DNA of 64,000 nt from Nakazawaea peltata (GCA_001599355.1 BCGQ01000001.1:2855135-2919134); one strand, 5' to 3'. Counted from the first letter of the stretch, positions 1 to 9,710 are shown. A program made the numbers and translations. Notes: generated from the sequence alone by a model not told the origin.

Positions 1-216
1 TGGGAAGAGTCTTTGTAAGATGGGTCCTAATTTGTCTCCTATGAAACCCAGAGCTGATCTAAGCCTAAACCCCACCGTACGATACGACGGGTGGTATTTG
101 TTGGCCTTAGCTTTACGTCGAAGATTGGTGAGCCTCGGCATCTTGGTGCTAGTAGCGCTAAATCTTCTCGAGGAGATGGGTTTAAGTGAAGGAAAAGGTA
201 ATTTTTTTCCGCGCAT
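1..216 (-). CDS. Partial basic protein, unidentified, continues past left edge
   Basis: An open frame on the minus strand starts at ATG 216-214, just after an in-frame TAG, and stays open for 72 codons to the window edge. A second in-frame ATG lies at 141-139. The N-terminus is basic and hydroxylated (an RRFSATST segment), followed by a KYHPSYRTVGFRLR segment and a hydrophobic GFIGDKLGPILQRLFP segment. This could be a mitochondrial or membrane protein, but I do not recognise the family. A standard-code translation has one CTG-encoded residue here, which is probably alanine. Support is only the uninterrupted frame and its plausible composition, so it could be a chance ORF. Confidence 0.35.
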   Translation of the reverse strand, partial: MRGKKLPFPSLKPISSRRFSATSTKMPRLTNLRRKAKANKYHPSYRTVGFRLRSALGFIGDKLGPILQRLFP

Positions 217-736
217 GGGCTACTCAAAGATGAAGGGCAGAAACTTAGCAAAACGCATGGAATTGAAAGGCAGGCGGAACGGAGAAAACTAGAGGGAGAT
301 TTTTTTTAGGCGAGATCTGAACTAAAAGTGCAAGGTATTAAAACATGGCATCAAGTGGGTATGAGAAAAGGACATCACCTAATTAGGTGGTAGCTAATAC
401 TTGGATTGTGGCGTGTAGAGAGTAGTACAATGCTTATCAAGTAAATATCACCCCGGTATGTACTACTCTATAGCACATCACCTCTGGTGTTATTATTAAT
501 ACTCAAATTTATAAGTACTTAATAGATTAACGAAACAGGTAAAGCTTATTTCTCTTCTCATACATAGCTTCTCCTTAACTATGCGCTTCCCCTTCACTAT
601 GCGCTTCTCTTAGCTTGTTCAGTACTTGTTTTTCCTCCGTCTCTTCATTTCGTGCTCACTTGTATTTTCTAGCGCTTGAGGTGAAAAAACCTACTCATCT
701 CACCTTTACTCACCTCATCACTTACTCAATCCGACC
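217..736. other. Intergenic, upstream of RMP1
   Basis: No gene is seen. The stretch becomes pyrimidine-rich towards RMP1, with a direct repeat of an ACTATGCGCTTC element at about 580-608. It probably holds the divergent promoters of the left partial gene and RMP1. Confidence 0.5.
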
Positions 737-1357
737 ATGTTGGCTGAAGATCAACTCCGAAATGAATATGAATTGTTATTATTAAACTATCATCGGAACA
801 AAAACCAGCACAAATCGACAGTTTGGTTCAAATATTTGAACATATTGGTACGACAGTTGAGGAAACTCCTAAGCACCGATTCCTCTCTGGTAAAATCAAG
901 TATAGTCAAGTATTTGGATTCTCATTTAATCCCAAAACTGTACTATGCGTTCCAAGGAGTGATAGCTCAGGGACAGTTTATCACACTTGGATTCGCTTTG
1001 GTCGGAAGTTTGGCCAAAATTTATTGTCTTATTCAACCTGCAGTTGTGAAGAAGTCAGCCCTTCCTAGTGCGAGGGCAGCTGTCGGGGTCAAAGAAGCAG
1101 AAAATGCACAAGCCAGTTTAGCTACATATGCTAATGATGACATTGGCGAAGAGATTTCTATTGAAAGCTTGTCCGATAGAGCTCTGTCTCTGCCTCCTGT
1201 GGCCGTGTCTACTTCAATTTCTAAGAACAAATCAATTGACGACATATTCAAATCTAAGGTTAAGAAGTCTTCTATCGATGACATCTTTGGCTCTAAAAAG
1301 AGTTCCAAATCTAAAAAGAAGAAGAAGAAAAGTCTGATAGATAGCATTTTCGGTTAA
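737..1357 (+). CDS. RMP1: RNase MRP subunit Rmp1
   Basis: Rmp1 is the protein specific to RNase MRP, the nucleolar ribonucleoprotein that cleaves pre-rRNA at site A3 and shortens some mRNA 5' ends. The 206-residue product matches the usual size (about 200). The N-terminal half carries the family signature NYHRNKNQHKS at residues 17-27 followed by WFKYLNILVRQLRKLL. The C-terminus has three short repeats of the type IDDIF (SIDDIFK, SIDDIFG, LIDSIFG) separated by lysine/serine runs, a nuclear/nucleolar feature. The start is the first ATG after a pyrimidine-rich leader. Its stop lies 10 bp from that of convergent SPE3, so the two 3' UTRs must overlap. Assignment rests on the N-terminal motif; the rest of the family diverges quickly. 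Confidence 0.85.
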   Translation: MLAEDQLRNEYELLLLNYHRNKNQHKSTVWFKYLNILVRQLRKLLSTDSSLVKSSIVKYLDSHLIPKLYYAFQGVIAQGQFITLGFALVGSLAKIYCLIQPAVVKKSALPSARAAVGVKEAENAQASLATYANDDIGEEISIESLSDRALSLPPVAVSTSISKNKSIDDIFKSKVKKSSIDDIFGSKKSSKSKKKKKKSLIDSIFG

Positions 1358-1367
1358 TTAGAATTAT

Positions 1368-2258
1368 TTAATCTTTGTATATTATTTCTCTTGCCCATGT
1401 TGGGTGAATGAAGCTGGTCTTGTGAATTTCAGAATTGTAGTACTTGAATTTAGATGATTCTGTAGCCTCTGGAAGCACTCTACTTGGTTTCTTGACATCA
1501 TATTTCTTACTGCAGCACATCAATCCCAACTGACCGGAAGTATAAGATGGAATAGTGACATAAGCATACTCCGTAATAGGGAATACATCTTTACAAATTT
1601 TCCTCAACTCAGCTAACTTATCGATAGCAAGCCAGCAGTTTTCAGATGCTTGGGTGATCACAATACCGTCTTCATTTAAAGCATTGTAGAGAAGTTCAAA
1701 ATACTGTTTTTGGAAAAAAGCCTCGGCTGGTCCCTCTGGATCAGAAGAATCAGTAATGATCACATCGTATTTGATCTTAGAAGTCTCAAGATCCTTTAAA
1801 AACTTGAACCCATCAGCCAATACCACATTAGATTTTGGATGAGAAAATCCAGAAGCCATATGTGGTAAATATTTCTTACTTAACTTGATGACAGTCTCAT
1901 CAATCTCTACCAAAGTAGCCTCTTCGATCTCATCATGCTTCACGACCTCTCTCAATACACCACCATCACCTCCTCCAATGACAAGGACTCTCTTAGGTGA
2001 TGGATGTGAAAATAATGGCAAATGTGTAATCAATTCTTGGTACAGATACTCATCACGTTCCGTACACTGTACAATACCATCCAATACTAAAACGTTACCG
2101 TAAGTGGAGGAGCGGAAAACTAAGATGTCTTGGAACTCAGACTTGCCAGTGTATAAGATCTCCTCAACTTTCAAGCAAAAAGCTTGTCCTGGGAAAGACG
2201 ACTCTGAGATTTCACGGAACCATCCGTCTTTGATTGTGCTATGCTCTAACTTGGACAT
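1368..2258 (-). CDS. SPE3: Spermidine synthase
   Basis: Transfers an aminopropyl group from decarboxylated S-adenosylmethionine to putrescine, making spermidine in the cytosol. The 296-residue protein starts at ATG 2258 ([19 protein letters not shown]); the frame upstream has no ATG. Visible motifs are the N-terminal strand domain, [17 protein letters not shown], the nucleotide-binding loop [15 protein letters not shown], the acidic residue in TLVEIDE, and the catalytic region [19 protein letters not shown]. The position after ERDEY is a CTG codon (2043-2045) where yeast and plant enzymes have alanine, one of the best indications of CUG-Ala decoding. Spermine synthase (SPE4) is the main alternative, but the DSSDPEGPA motif and overall match favour Spe3. 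Confidence 0.95.
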   Translation of the reverse strand: MSKLEHSTIKDGWFREISESSFPGQAFCLKVEEILYTGKSEFQDILVFRSSTYGNVLVLDGIVQCTERDEYLYQELITHLPLFSHPSPKRVLVIGGGDGGVLREVVKHDEIEEATLVEIDETVIKLSKKYLPHMASGFSHPKSNVVLADGFKFLKDLETSKIKYDVIITDSSDPEGPAEAFFQKQYFELLYNALNEDGIVITQASENCWLAIDKLAELRKICKDVFPITEYAYVTIPSYTSGQLGLMCCSKKYDVKKPSRVLPEATESSKFKYYNSEIHKTSFIHPTWAREIIYKD

Positions 2259-2526
2259 CTTCCTCTCCACCTCTATGTAGTGTGACCCAAATTTGCAGCT
2301 TAATGGAAAAAAATCGAAAAAATATATAGGTAATAATTATGCTGAATTAGGGGCATTTTTCCTTTTCCTAACTCATTGCCTATTGAGAGTATTAAGTATG
2401 GATTGATACTACAGAGGAGGGGTACTTCTTGAGGGACAGTGACTAGTCAGGGGAACTGTTAATACTTGTATTGGTTGAAGTTTTCAACTGTACAAAATGG
2501 AAAAAAAAAAAAGAAATAACAAATAA

Positions 2527-2608
2527 TGGATGAAAGGAGGTTCGAACTCCTGCCTCTTTCGAGACTCGATCTTGAGTCGAGCGCCTTAGACCACTCGGCC
2601 ATCCATCC
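2527..2608 (-). tRNA. tRNA-Leu (anticodon CAA), copy 1
   Basis: An 82-nt class II tRNA folds fully by eye. The acceptor is GGATGGA with TTCATCC (one G-T pair) and discriminator A. The D arm starts TGGCCGAGTGGTC. The anticodon stem CTCGA/TCGAG holds loop CTCAAGA (anticodon CAA, reading TTG). There is a long variable arm TCTCGAAAGAGG, and a T stem AGGAG/CTCCT around TTCGAAC. It has no intron, unlike S. cerevisiae tRNA-Leu(CAA). Downstream on the minus strand is a T run suited to Pol III termination. Confidence 0.95.
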
Positions 2609-2878
2609 GTTTTGTTGTAAGTGTTTCCGAGTAATGGGTCCAACTTGTGTGGGATCATTTGTGATTAGGGGCTGTCTGGAATATGTGAAAAAAAAATTTC
2701 AGATGAGGAAGTATTTTGACTAAATGTCAATTTGGTAAATTAAGATCAAGTGGGAAGGTAAATATGATCTGAGAGTAGTTAGCTGATAGAAGAGGACTCG
2801 CTGACCCAGTCAAGATTGAACTCATTTTTCACTTCATTTCAACTGGCAAAAATTGAAAAAAAAAAGAATAACAAATAA

Positions 2879-2960
2879 TGGATGAAAGGAGGTTCGAACT
2901 CCTGCCTCTTTCGAGACTCGATCTTGAGTCGAGCGCCTTAGACCACTCGGCCATCCATCC
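2879..2960 (-). tRNA. tRNA-Leu (anticodon CAA), copy 2
   Basis: Identical in all 82 positions to the copy at 2527-2608: same CAA anticodon, long variable arm and T arm, again without an intron. It is followed by a T run on the minus strand. It belongs to the local duplication that also copied about 45 bases of 3' flank. Confidence 0.95.
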
Positions 2961-3118
2961 GTTTTGTTGAAGGAGTTTTCGCGCAATTCAGCCAAGTTAT
3001 GTATGACTCCTTTTTGCTCGAGACATGATCCAGAGCAATTTCCAAATTTTTCCCTAAAACGGCTCTCAGTGTGTATAATCTTGTGTACCGAAATTGAACT
3101 TTGTTTCACAACGTATTG

Positions 3119-3192
3119 GCTTCGGTGGCGCAGTTGGCTAGCGCATCAGTCTCATAATCTGGAGGTCGAGAGTTCGAGCCTCTCTCGGAGCA
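3119..3192 (+). tRNA. Elongator tRNA-Met (anticodon CAT)
   Basis: A 74-nt tRNA. Acceptor GCTTCGG pairs with TCGGAGC, discriminator A. Anticodon loop CTCATAA gives CAT, variable loop GAGGT, T arm GAGAG-TTCGAGC-CTCTC. The sequence resembles yeast elongator tRNA-Met rather than the initiator, which begins AGC and lacks the TTC loop. A long T run after 3200 is the Pol III terminator. No intron. Confidence 0.95.
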
Positions 3193-3303
3193 TTTACGTT
3201 TTTTTTTTTCAATTTTATATACGACGATTTTAATCGCGACTGCCATATTTTTTTTTCATAGTTGGACCGAGAGCTTCAATTTAACGCCAGACCATTGAAC
3301 AAG

Positions 3304-4353
3304 ATGAGTAGTATCAAGTCCGTGCTCCTTGTGGGGGGATCTGGTTTTTTGGGTTTACATTTGGTTGAGCAATTCTACAAGGTTGAACCAAGACCGAAGA
3401 TCAGTGTATTTGATGTCAGACCATTACCAGAGAAGCTTTCCAATTACTTCACTTTTGATCCAAAGGAGATCCAATTTTTCCAAGGTGACTTGACTTCGGA
3501 GGATGACGTGTCGAGGGCCATTAAGGAGTCCGGATGTAACGTAGTTGTCCATTCGGCCTCACCTATGCATGGTCTTGCTCAAGAGATCTATGAAAAGGTC
3601 AATGTCAAGGGAACTGAAAATTTATTGGCATGTTCTAAAAAGTTGGGTATTAAGGCCTTCGTATACACCTCGAGTGCCGGTGTTATTTTCAATGGACAGG
3701 ATGTACACAATGCAGATGAGTCATGGCCAATCCCAGAAGTCCCAATGGATGGTTATAATGATACCAAGGCCAGAGCAGAGAAGTTAGTTTTGGATTCCAA
3801 CTCTTTTGAGACTGGTTTCTTGACCGTTGCATTGAGACCAGCAGGTATCTTCGGTCCAGGTGACAGACAATTGGTTCCTGGTTTGAGAAATGTAGCCAGA
3901 TTGGGTCAATCCAAGTTCCAAATTGGTGATAATAACAATTTGTTCGACTGGACTTACGTTGGAAACGTTGCCGACTCTCATATATTGGCTCTGGAGAAAT
4001 TGTTGGATCCAAAGGGTGCCTCACAAGTTGGTGGAGAGGCTTTCTTCATCACTAATGATTCTCCATCTTATTTCTGGACGTTGGCCCGTACTGTCTGGAA
4101 AGCTGATGGTCATATCGACAAGCGTGTCATTGTATTATCCAGACCTGTTGCTTTGGTAGTTGGTTATTTATCCGAGGCCTTCGCTAAAATGGTTGGCAAA
4201 GAGCCTGGTATGACTCCATTCAGAGTCAAGATTGTATGTGCTTCTCGTTATCATAACATTTCAAAGGCTAAGGAGATCCTCGGATACAAGCCAATGGTCT
4301 CAATTGAGGAAGGTATTAAATACACTCTTGATTGGATGGATGAAACTGCTTAG
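3304..4353 (+). CDS. ERG26: C-3 sterol dehydrogenase (sterol-4-alpha-carboxylate 3-dehydrogenase)
   Basis: Acts in the ER C-4 demethylation complex of ergosterol synthesis with Erg25, Erg27 and Erg28: it oxidises the 3-hydroxyl of the 4-alpha-carboxysterol, leading to decarboxylation. The product has 349 residues, the same length I recall for S. cerevisiae Erg26. The start ATG is 3304 (MSSIKSVLLVGGSGFLG); the frame upstream opens only with TTG. An NAD-binding Rossmann loop GGSGFLG is near residue 9, and the short-chain dehydrogenase tyrosine/lysine pair is in YNDTK. The conserved ITNDSPSYFWTLARTVWKAD block is present. The HILAxEKLLDP segment has CTG (3991-3993) at a position that is alanine in S. 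cerevisiae. Confidence 0.96.
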   Translation: MSSIKSVLLVGGSGFLGLHLVEQFYKVEPRPKISVFDVRPLPEKLSNYFTFDPKEIQFFQGDLTSEDDVSRAIKESGCNVVVHSASPMHGLAQEIYEKVNVKGTENLLACSKKLGIKAFVYTSSAGVIFNGQDVHNADESWPIPEVPMDGYNDTKARAEKLVLDSNSFETGFLTVALRPAGIFGPGDRQLVPGLRNVARLGQSKFQIGDNNNLFDWTYVGNVADSHILALEKLLDPKGASQVGGEAFFITNDSPSYFWTLARTVWKADGHIDKRVIVLSRPVALVVGYLSEAFAKMVGKEPGMTPFRVKIVCASRYHNISKAKEILGYKPMVSIEEGIKYTLDWMDETA

Positions 4354-4392
4354 CTATCTATATATGTATATATATGTGAAATAATCAATGCG

Positions 4393-5122
4393 CTATAACA
4401 TCATGGAGATTCCCAGTAATATTAAAAGGTAAATTAATGACTCAGAGGTCTTGGAGGCTGTTGATTGTTTGCAATCTTCATTGATACCATTCAGAGTCAC
4501 ATTAGAGACTGGTTCATCGGGTTCTGAGGCATTGTTCTTAATCCTTGAGTTCAATATTATAGGCTCTGGGATGATTCTATCTTGAGCAGCAGCAAATTCT
4601 TTGTTCTGATGGACATTCATTTTCGACTGAACTTTTTCCAGGACAGCTATTGAACTCCTGTCTTTAGCATCAATTTTGAAAGATGACCTTGAGATTCTGG
4701 CTTCCGTGAAATCATTCTTCTTGAAAGGCAAGCCACATGAATTTATCTCGCTCAAAGACAGACAATCACTGATAAGTTGATCTAAAAGCTTAGCCGAAGG
4801 ATCACCTTTACAAATACCAAAGCAATGGGGGTCTAACGATTGTAACAGACAACATTCACAGGCTAAATCATCGGAGTTACATACATCTAACTTGGATAAA
4901 ATATCGTTAGCACAACTTCTCATTTGGATTAATTTATCCCCGTCCTATTACTATTAGTATTTATCATATTTGATAGGCCAAATTTTTACTTACACAAGCC
5001 TCATAAATTCGGGTATTTGGGTTAACATAGCTACCAAATTCCACCTCCCGTTGAACTGCCGCTCTCACACAATGGAATAATATCCAATAAGTCACTATAT
5101 GTATCCTCGAATTTACTCTCAT
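4393..5122 (-). CDS. Secreted cysteine-rich, probably GPI-anchored protein (two exons)
   Basis: Exon 1 is 5122-4994 and exon 2 is 4944-4393. Removing the 49-bp intron joins the frames in phase 0 and gives 226 residues. Exon 1 supplies what exon 2 alone lacks: a start, a hydrophobic signal peptide (HIVTYWILFHCVRAA) and the start of a cysteine domain (NPNTRIYEAC). Exon 2 continues with MRSCANDI, LACECCLLQSLDPHCFGIC and LISDC, a compact Cys-rich module, then a Ser/Asn-rich stretch with NVT and other glycosylation sites. It ends in a hydrophobic tail (LIYLLILLGISMML) typical of a GPI signal. It is convergent with ERG26 (39 bp gap). I recognise the pattern of a cell-wall or plasma-membrane protein but cannot name an orthologue. 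Confidence 0.75.
4945..4993 (-). other. Spliceosomal intron, 49 bp
   Basis: On the minus strand the intron begins GTAAGT (4993-4988), has branch motif TACTAAT (4959-4953) and ends TAG at 4945. The branch adenosine is about 9 nt from the acceptor. Splicing restores one continuous frame that begins with a signal peptide, which is the main argument for it. Confidence 0.75.
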
Positions 5123-5220
5123 TTCCTTACAAAGTTCATCTAAATAGAATAAAATTGGGGGTGTTTTTTTTTTCTACTAAGAAAAAAAAGGGATGCAAAT
5201 TACACAAAGTCACAAGTTTA

Positions 5221-8200
5221 TTATGGGTCACAAATTAAACAAGATTTTTGAGACAGACCACCGTTTAAACCGGCTAAACAGCTGTCATGGTATCCATGAA
5301 GACAATCAAAAATCGTTAGAGATAAGTTTGGGAGCTGAGACTGGGTTCCTATATTTAAAGATCCAAGCTTTGAATTTTTCCAAGCCTCATATATGTCGTT
5401 AGAGATGCGTGCACCCCAAAATGTTTTACCGCAAGCTGCACATTCGGGTCTTCCCGATGTAAGTCCCTTGACCTTTTGATCATAGACCAGTTCAACATCA
5501 CTGAAGATCCTGTCGTTTAAGATCTTCAAAACACTGGTTTGTAAAGCTGTGTCATACTTGAATGAGAGGAAAATTTCACTCAAGATGAGATTGACATCAG
5601 ATAATCTGGTCAGTTGTCTTGAGTCATCCGACAGGTAATTTTCCAAGAATTCGTTGAATACTGTGAAAAATGACAATTTCGTCCTTTTCAAGGTGTCCAA
5701 AGATTCATGTTCATGAGGCAAAGTCAAGTCTTCAGTGGATCGAGCATTAATTAAATTAGTGAAACAATCTTGGACTAATCTCTTGACAGTGTTCAAAATA
5801 TACAGATGGTTCTGATGATCTTGATCCTGATTATCTGTCAATACTATATTATTTATCAGTTTCAATATATCTACCGTAGCTCCAGACAATTTCAACCACA
5901 GCCATTCATTGCCTGTAAATTTATCATTATCAGGAGAAGAGTCGATCTCTTCTGTGTCGAGGATCTTGATTCCCAGGAATAAAAGTTTCCAAAGGGCAGA
6001 TTCAATCAGTTCGAATGTTGAGAAATCTTTCTTGCCGTGAAGGATTTCGACAATCTGGTTTTTCTCAAACTCTAACCCCTTACAAATCTCCTCAATACAT
6101 TTTACATACTTCTTGGATTGTTCATACAAGAAAATTATGCTATCTGTGGCATGATTAGTCTCTAAGGTGGGTATTAAATCGCTATCGTCTAAATCAAGCC
6201 CTCCAAGATCACCACGAAGGAAAACATTTAACTTTTCTTTGTCAAAGTAAGACAACATTTTGATATATTCCGGTCTGAGTTGCGAGTTTAAATGTACCCC
6301 CAACTTCTGAGCATGGTGCTCCTGGTAAATAATGTCCAAATATCTAAAAACATATTCTTTATCGGTGATATTTAATACTTCTGAGTGGATTTCTGGACAA
6401 AATTTGGTAAAGACCTTCACCATCTCTTTCATATCATCAACTACAAGATCTTTAAAATTACTTTTTACTGTCTGGATGATTTTAGACTGCTCGATTGAGT
6501 TATTCTTGGTCAACTGGAAACACTTCTTGACGATATCAGAGTCTGTTTCATAGAATTTCGAAGTGGTACGAAGAACTTCTTTCTCGAGCAGAGCTCTTTT
6601 TTTATTGGAAATCCATATCTCAAGAACTTTGTGGAACCTTTGCTCCGATTTATAAATCGAGAACAAAACATCATAAAACCCGGCCCTTTCAAAGAAATAT
6701 ACAAGTTCGTTAGCATTAAGAGGATGGTAGACAGATAGCAAACTCTGCAAACTGAGTTCACAGTCCTCTTTCAAGCTGGAATCTGGATATGAGCATAACG
6801 TCTCAACAAGATCCTCACAAATAGAGTCACTAAGGTCTATAAATTGTTTAAATTTAGGATAATTACGGGCCACAAAGATCAGGAGATAGGTGTTTTCGGT
6901 GACCGAGAACTTCGACAGATCCGACCGTACCAAGTCGTATAATATGTTGATAATATATTGTCTAGTGATCCTTAGCTCATAATCTCTGGTTGCCTCAATA
7001 GAATCTTGTTGGTCGTCGTCATTTAAAAGTCCGTCTTCAAACAGTTCATTTAAAGCTTTTAAGGTCTCGAAGAAATCGAAATGGAGTAAGGAGTATAAAT
7101 ATGGGAAGGCAGGTTCTGTTCGATAATCTGAAGAAATATGAATTTTATGACCTGAATTCTTAGGCCATCTTAAAGAAGTGCCACTGAATATCACATAGTA
7201 CAAATTTTGTTTCAGTTTCTTCATCATATCGTAGTTGATCTGTCTCTCAGTAGGGTATTGACGGCCAGTTAGAATGTAGGTGATATAAATGAACACTTTC
7301 CTCAGTTCGTCTCTCAAGGATTTCTTCTCCAGATCGTCTGCAGAGTTATATTTCATGATAAGTTCTATAAAATCGAAGAATGGAGTAATATAATCACCCA
7401 ATAAGCTATTCCATATATAGATTACAGTGTCTCTGAGATGATATTGCTGACAAAGAGAGAGTGTAAAGTCGATATCTAAGTTAGAAATATCCAACAAACA
7501 TAAAAGTTCCTCTAATTCTGGACCTTTACCTTCAGAAGTGTATTGCAGAACTAACAGTTTGAGAATTTCGGGGCTCAAATGAACAATTTCTTCTCTTCTA
7601 ATGAAAGACTTCAACTCATTAAAGAATATCTGTTCAAGATGAGACGAAGAGTACTTTTCATAAGCAGATTCCAAGAAATCTACGGGAATTCTACCTTTGA
7701 AATCAACATAAATTTGGAATAAGAGCTCTAAGAGGGTAGAATAATTCTCTTGAGCAGTGAGGTGTGATTCTCTGAAAGAGTATTCCAATGTCGCATTCAA
7801 TATCTCGATACAATTATCAAATATTATACTCTTTCTTCTCTCTTCAGACTCTGGTAATCCATACACAGCCAGTTCACTATCTTTACAAGTATATAAATGT
7901 CTACATTGGAGTAAAGCCTCCATATATTCACCTTTCTTGAGGTGATACACCAAAGTGTCGGCCCAATTAATCAAAGATACTACATAGACCTCATTAAGTC
8001 CAACGAAGAAAAGCTTACCCTTCACTGCCTTGAAACAATTAGTGTATGATTGGGGGTGAATGGGCTCGCTGAAAAGAGAAATGGAAGTTATACGTTTATC
8101 TAAGATATCAATTGTCTGGATGACTTGCATAGTATCATCGTTGATAAAAATTAACCGGTGACCCGAAGTCAATATGGCAATTACTTTATCATTGAACCAT

Positions 8201-9375
8201 TGAACAGCTAGGATACTTTCCTTGCCTACCCATCTCTTTTTTTTGGAGAATCTTACGAAGATATTGGTCTCATGAGAGTCATTGGACTTTATCTTCTCAT
8301 GTTCAACATCGAATACGGTTAAGACGTTACTCCAGCAGTAACAGAGTCTTGGGTTTGAGGACTTGGAGGACTCTGGAGAGATCAACAGAGGAAGCCAAGC
8401 CAAACATGCGGTTATTGGGCTATTTTTGGAGACAGCAGCAGGCCTACCCACTTTGAAATGGGTTTGCAACTGCGGATGTATAGAAATTACAATTAAAGTA
8501 TGTGGTGTTATGATGGCAGTGAGTCCCATAATATCTATAGCTTCTTTTGATGTTCCTAAGGGGAGTACTGACGACGCTAAAATTGGAGTAGGATGCTCAA
8601 TGCCTCTTTGAGGGGATGGATACCTTCCTATGATCTTCCTGCTTATCACATGATATCCCAAGAGGTCTCTATACCCATTATGATAGCACACTAAACCGTT
8701 GTTATCAGCAGAAATCAACGCAGTATGTCTCTTTCCTACAAAGTTCAAATGGTGGATTTTTGAACCCACCATATGGCCTTCTTTGGTACCTTTAGAAAGG
8801 TCTTTATCTGTGATTCCTGGAATAGTCAAAATTGGAGAGGTTTGTTTCTCAATATCCCATACAAATATGGTCCCATTTGTATAACCAATTGCAATATAAG
8901 TAGAGTCGGCAGAGATAGTCAACAGGGAGATGGAGCCGGATTCTAGACTTGATCTTGTTTGAAGAATGATGTGATGTGATGTTGTGCTTTGTACAAGGTC
9001 AAAAACCACCACATATCCTCGGGTAGTGCCCAATACCACGCTCTCTCCCATCGCTAAACAGCTTACACTTCCATACAGTTGGATGAACAGAGCAGTTGAG
9101 GTCACATTTGTGATGGATTTGAGTCTTAGTACTTTAACGAGTGGTTCCTGATGGTTATTCAGTGCCATTGAAGCTCTATTGATGGTATTTTTCAGGGGAG
9201 AGGCTCCTTGAAGGAGCCTACTTATGCGTGAAGTCGTTCTCTCATCGAGTCTTTTCTTAGTATGAGAAATGGGGGGCCTATTTCGGTTGGCGATTGGGGT
9301 TTCGTCGATATGATTTAGGTTGGAACCTTCCTTTAGGATGTCAATGGACATATCTGAGTCGGAATCCGTGGCCAT
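5221..9375 (-). CDS. VPS8: CORVET tethering subunit Vps8
   Basis: Vps8 is the Rab5/Vps21-binding subunit of CORVET, which tethers endosomes for fusion. The 1384-residue product (S. cerevisiae about 1270) starts most plausibly at ATG 9375 (MATDSDSDMSIDILKEG). An in-frame ATG at 9510 would add 45 His/Pro-rich residues of doubtful meaning. The N-terminal third is a beta-propeller with WD-like strands (GTTRGYVVVFDLV, IAIGYTNGTIFVWDIEK). The middle is helical solenoid (CLH-like repeats). The last 85 residues form a RING-H2-type finger: CAACGKTFWGARIS, then FDCLHGYHDSCL, then SCLICDP at the extreme C-terminus. The propeller, solenoid and terminal RING order is characteristic. Its 3' end faces the promoter of the spliced gene at 4393-5122. 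Confidence 0.93.
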   Translation of the reverse strand: MATDSDSDMSIDILKEGSNLNHIDETPIANRNRPPISHTKKRLDERTTSRISRLLQGASPLKNTINRASMALNNHQEPLVKVLRLKSITNVTSTALFIQLYGSVSCLAMGESVVLGTTRGYVVVFDLVQSTTSHHIILQTRSSLESGSISLLTISADSTYIAIGYTNGTIFVWDIEKQTSPILTIPGITDKDLSKGTKEGHMVGSKIHHLNFVGKRHTALISADNNGLVCYHNGYRDLLGYHVISRKIIGRYPSPQRGIEHPTPILASSVLPLGTSKEAIDIMGLTAIITPHTLIVISIHPQLQTHFKVGRPAAVSKNSPITACLAWLPLLISPESSKSSNPRLCYCWSNVLTVFDVEHEKIKSNDSHETNIFVRFSKKKRWVGKESILAVQWFNDKVIAILTSGHRLIFINDDTMQVIQTIDILDKRITSISLFSEPIHPQSYTNCFKAVKGKLFFVGLNEVYVVSLINWADTLVYHLKKGEYMEALLQCRHLYTCKDSELAVYGLPESEERRKSIIFDNCIEILNATLEYSFRESHLTAQENYSTLLELLFQIYVDFKGRIPVDFLESAYEKYSSSHLEQIFFNELKSFIRREEIVHLSPEILKLLVLQYTSEGKGPELEELLCLLDISNLDIDFTLSLCQQYHLRDTVIYIWNSLLGDYITPFFDFIELIMKYNSADDLEKKSLRDELRKVFIYITYILTGRQYPTERQINYDMMKKLKQNLYYVIFSGTSLRWPKNSGHKIHISSDYRTEPAFPYLYSLLHFDFFETLKALNELFEDGLLNDDDQQDSIEATRDYELRITRQYIINILYDLVRSDLSKFSVTENTYLLIFVARNYPKFKQFIDLSDSICEDLVETLCSYPDSSLKEDCELSLQSLLSVYHPLNANELVYFFERAGFYDVLFSIYKSEQRFHKVLEIWISNKKRALLEKEVLRTTSKFYETDSDIVKKCFQLTKNNSIEQSKIIQTVKSNFKDLVVDDMKEMVKVFTKFCPEIHSEVLNITDKEYVFRYLDIIYQEHHAQKLGVHLNSQLRPEYIKMLSYFDKEKLNVFLRGDLGGLDLDDSDLIPTLETNHATDSIIFLYEQSKKYVKCIEEICKGLEFEKNQIVEILHGKKDFSTFELIESALWKLLFLGIKILDTEEIDSSPDNDKFTGNEWLWLKLSGATVDILKLINNIVLTDNQDQDHQNHLYILNTVKRLVQDCFTNLINARSTEDLTLPHEHESLDTLKRTKLSFFTVFNEFLENYLSDDSRQLTRLSDVNLILSEIFLSFKYDTALQTSVLKILNDRIFSDVELVYDQKVKGLTSGRPECAACGKTFWGARISNDIYEAWKNSKLGSLNIGTQSQLPNLSLTIFDCLHGYHDSCLAGLNGGLSQKSCLICDP

Positions 9376-9710
9376 TTCGGTGGGCGTTATGGTGGTGGGG
9401 GTTGTTTTGTGATGAGATGAAAATCTGTGAGGGAAGAAATGATAGGAACACTTGTGTCGGCGGAGGATGCGCGGAGAGTGGGCGGGAGATGCGCAGAGGT
9501 GGGCGGACATCGGGTGGACAGTGGGAGAACCACAGCACTATAGACCTACAATGAAGAGCTAACCACTACAGGAACTACAAGGGCAGGAATTAAGTACAAT
9601 GTCAATATCAATGATACCACAGAACAACACTACTCTTCACTACACTCCACTACTCCCCACTACACTCCACTACTCCTTACTCTACAACCTCTCCATCAAA
9701 CATTTATTAC

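Larger units (their letters stand above)
2483..2969. repeat. Duplicated tRNA-Leu segment (two copies)
   Basis: Segments 2483-2617 and 2838-2969 are near-identical: a TTCAACTG block, an A-rich tract, AACAAAT, the whole tRNA-Leu gene and the GTTTTGTTG flank. The tRNA bodies are identical while the A-rich tract and outer flanks differ by a few changes. This is a local duplication that included the tRNA 3' terminator region. Confidence 0.85.

Noticed and set aside
20-292. 90-codon plus-strand ORF at the left edge
   Set aside because: Overlaps the opposite-strand partial frame and has no recognisable features.
4983-5040. Alternative first exon starting at ATG 5028 for the gene at 4393-5122
   Set aside because: Its phase does not join exon 2 at the TAG acceptor; only the exon from 5122 keeps the frame and provides a signal peptide.
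9376-9510. Upstream ATG extending VPS8 by 45 residues
   Set aside because: The His/Pro-rich extension has no family counterpart and overlaps likely promoter sequence.
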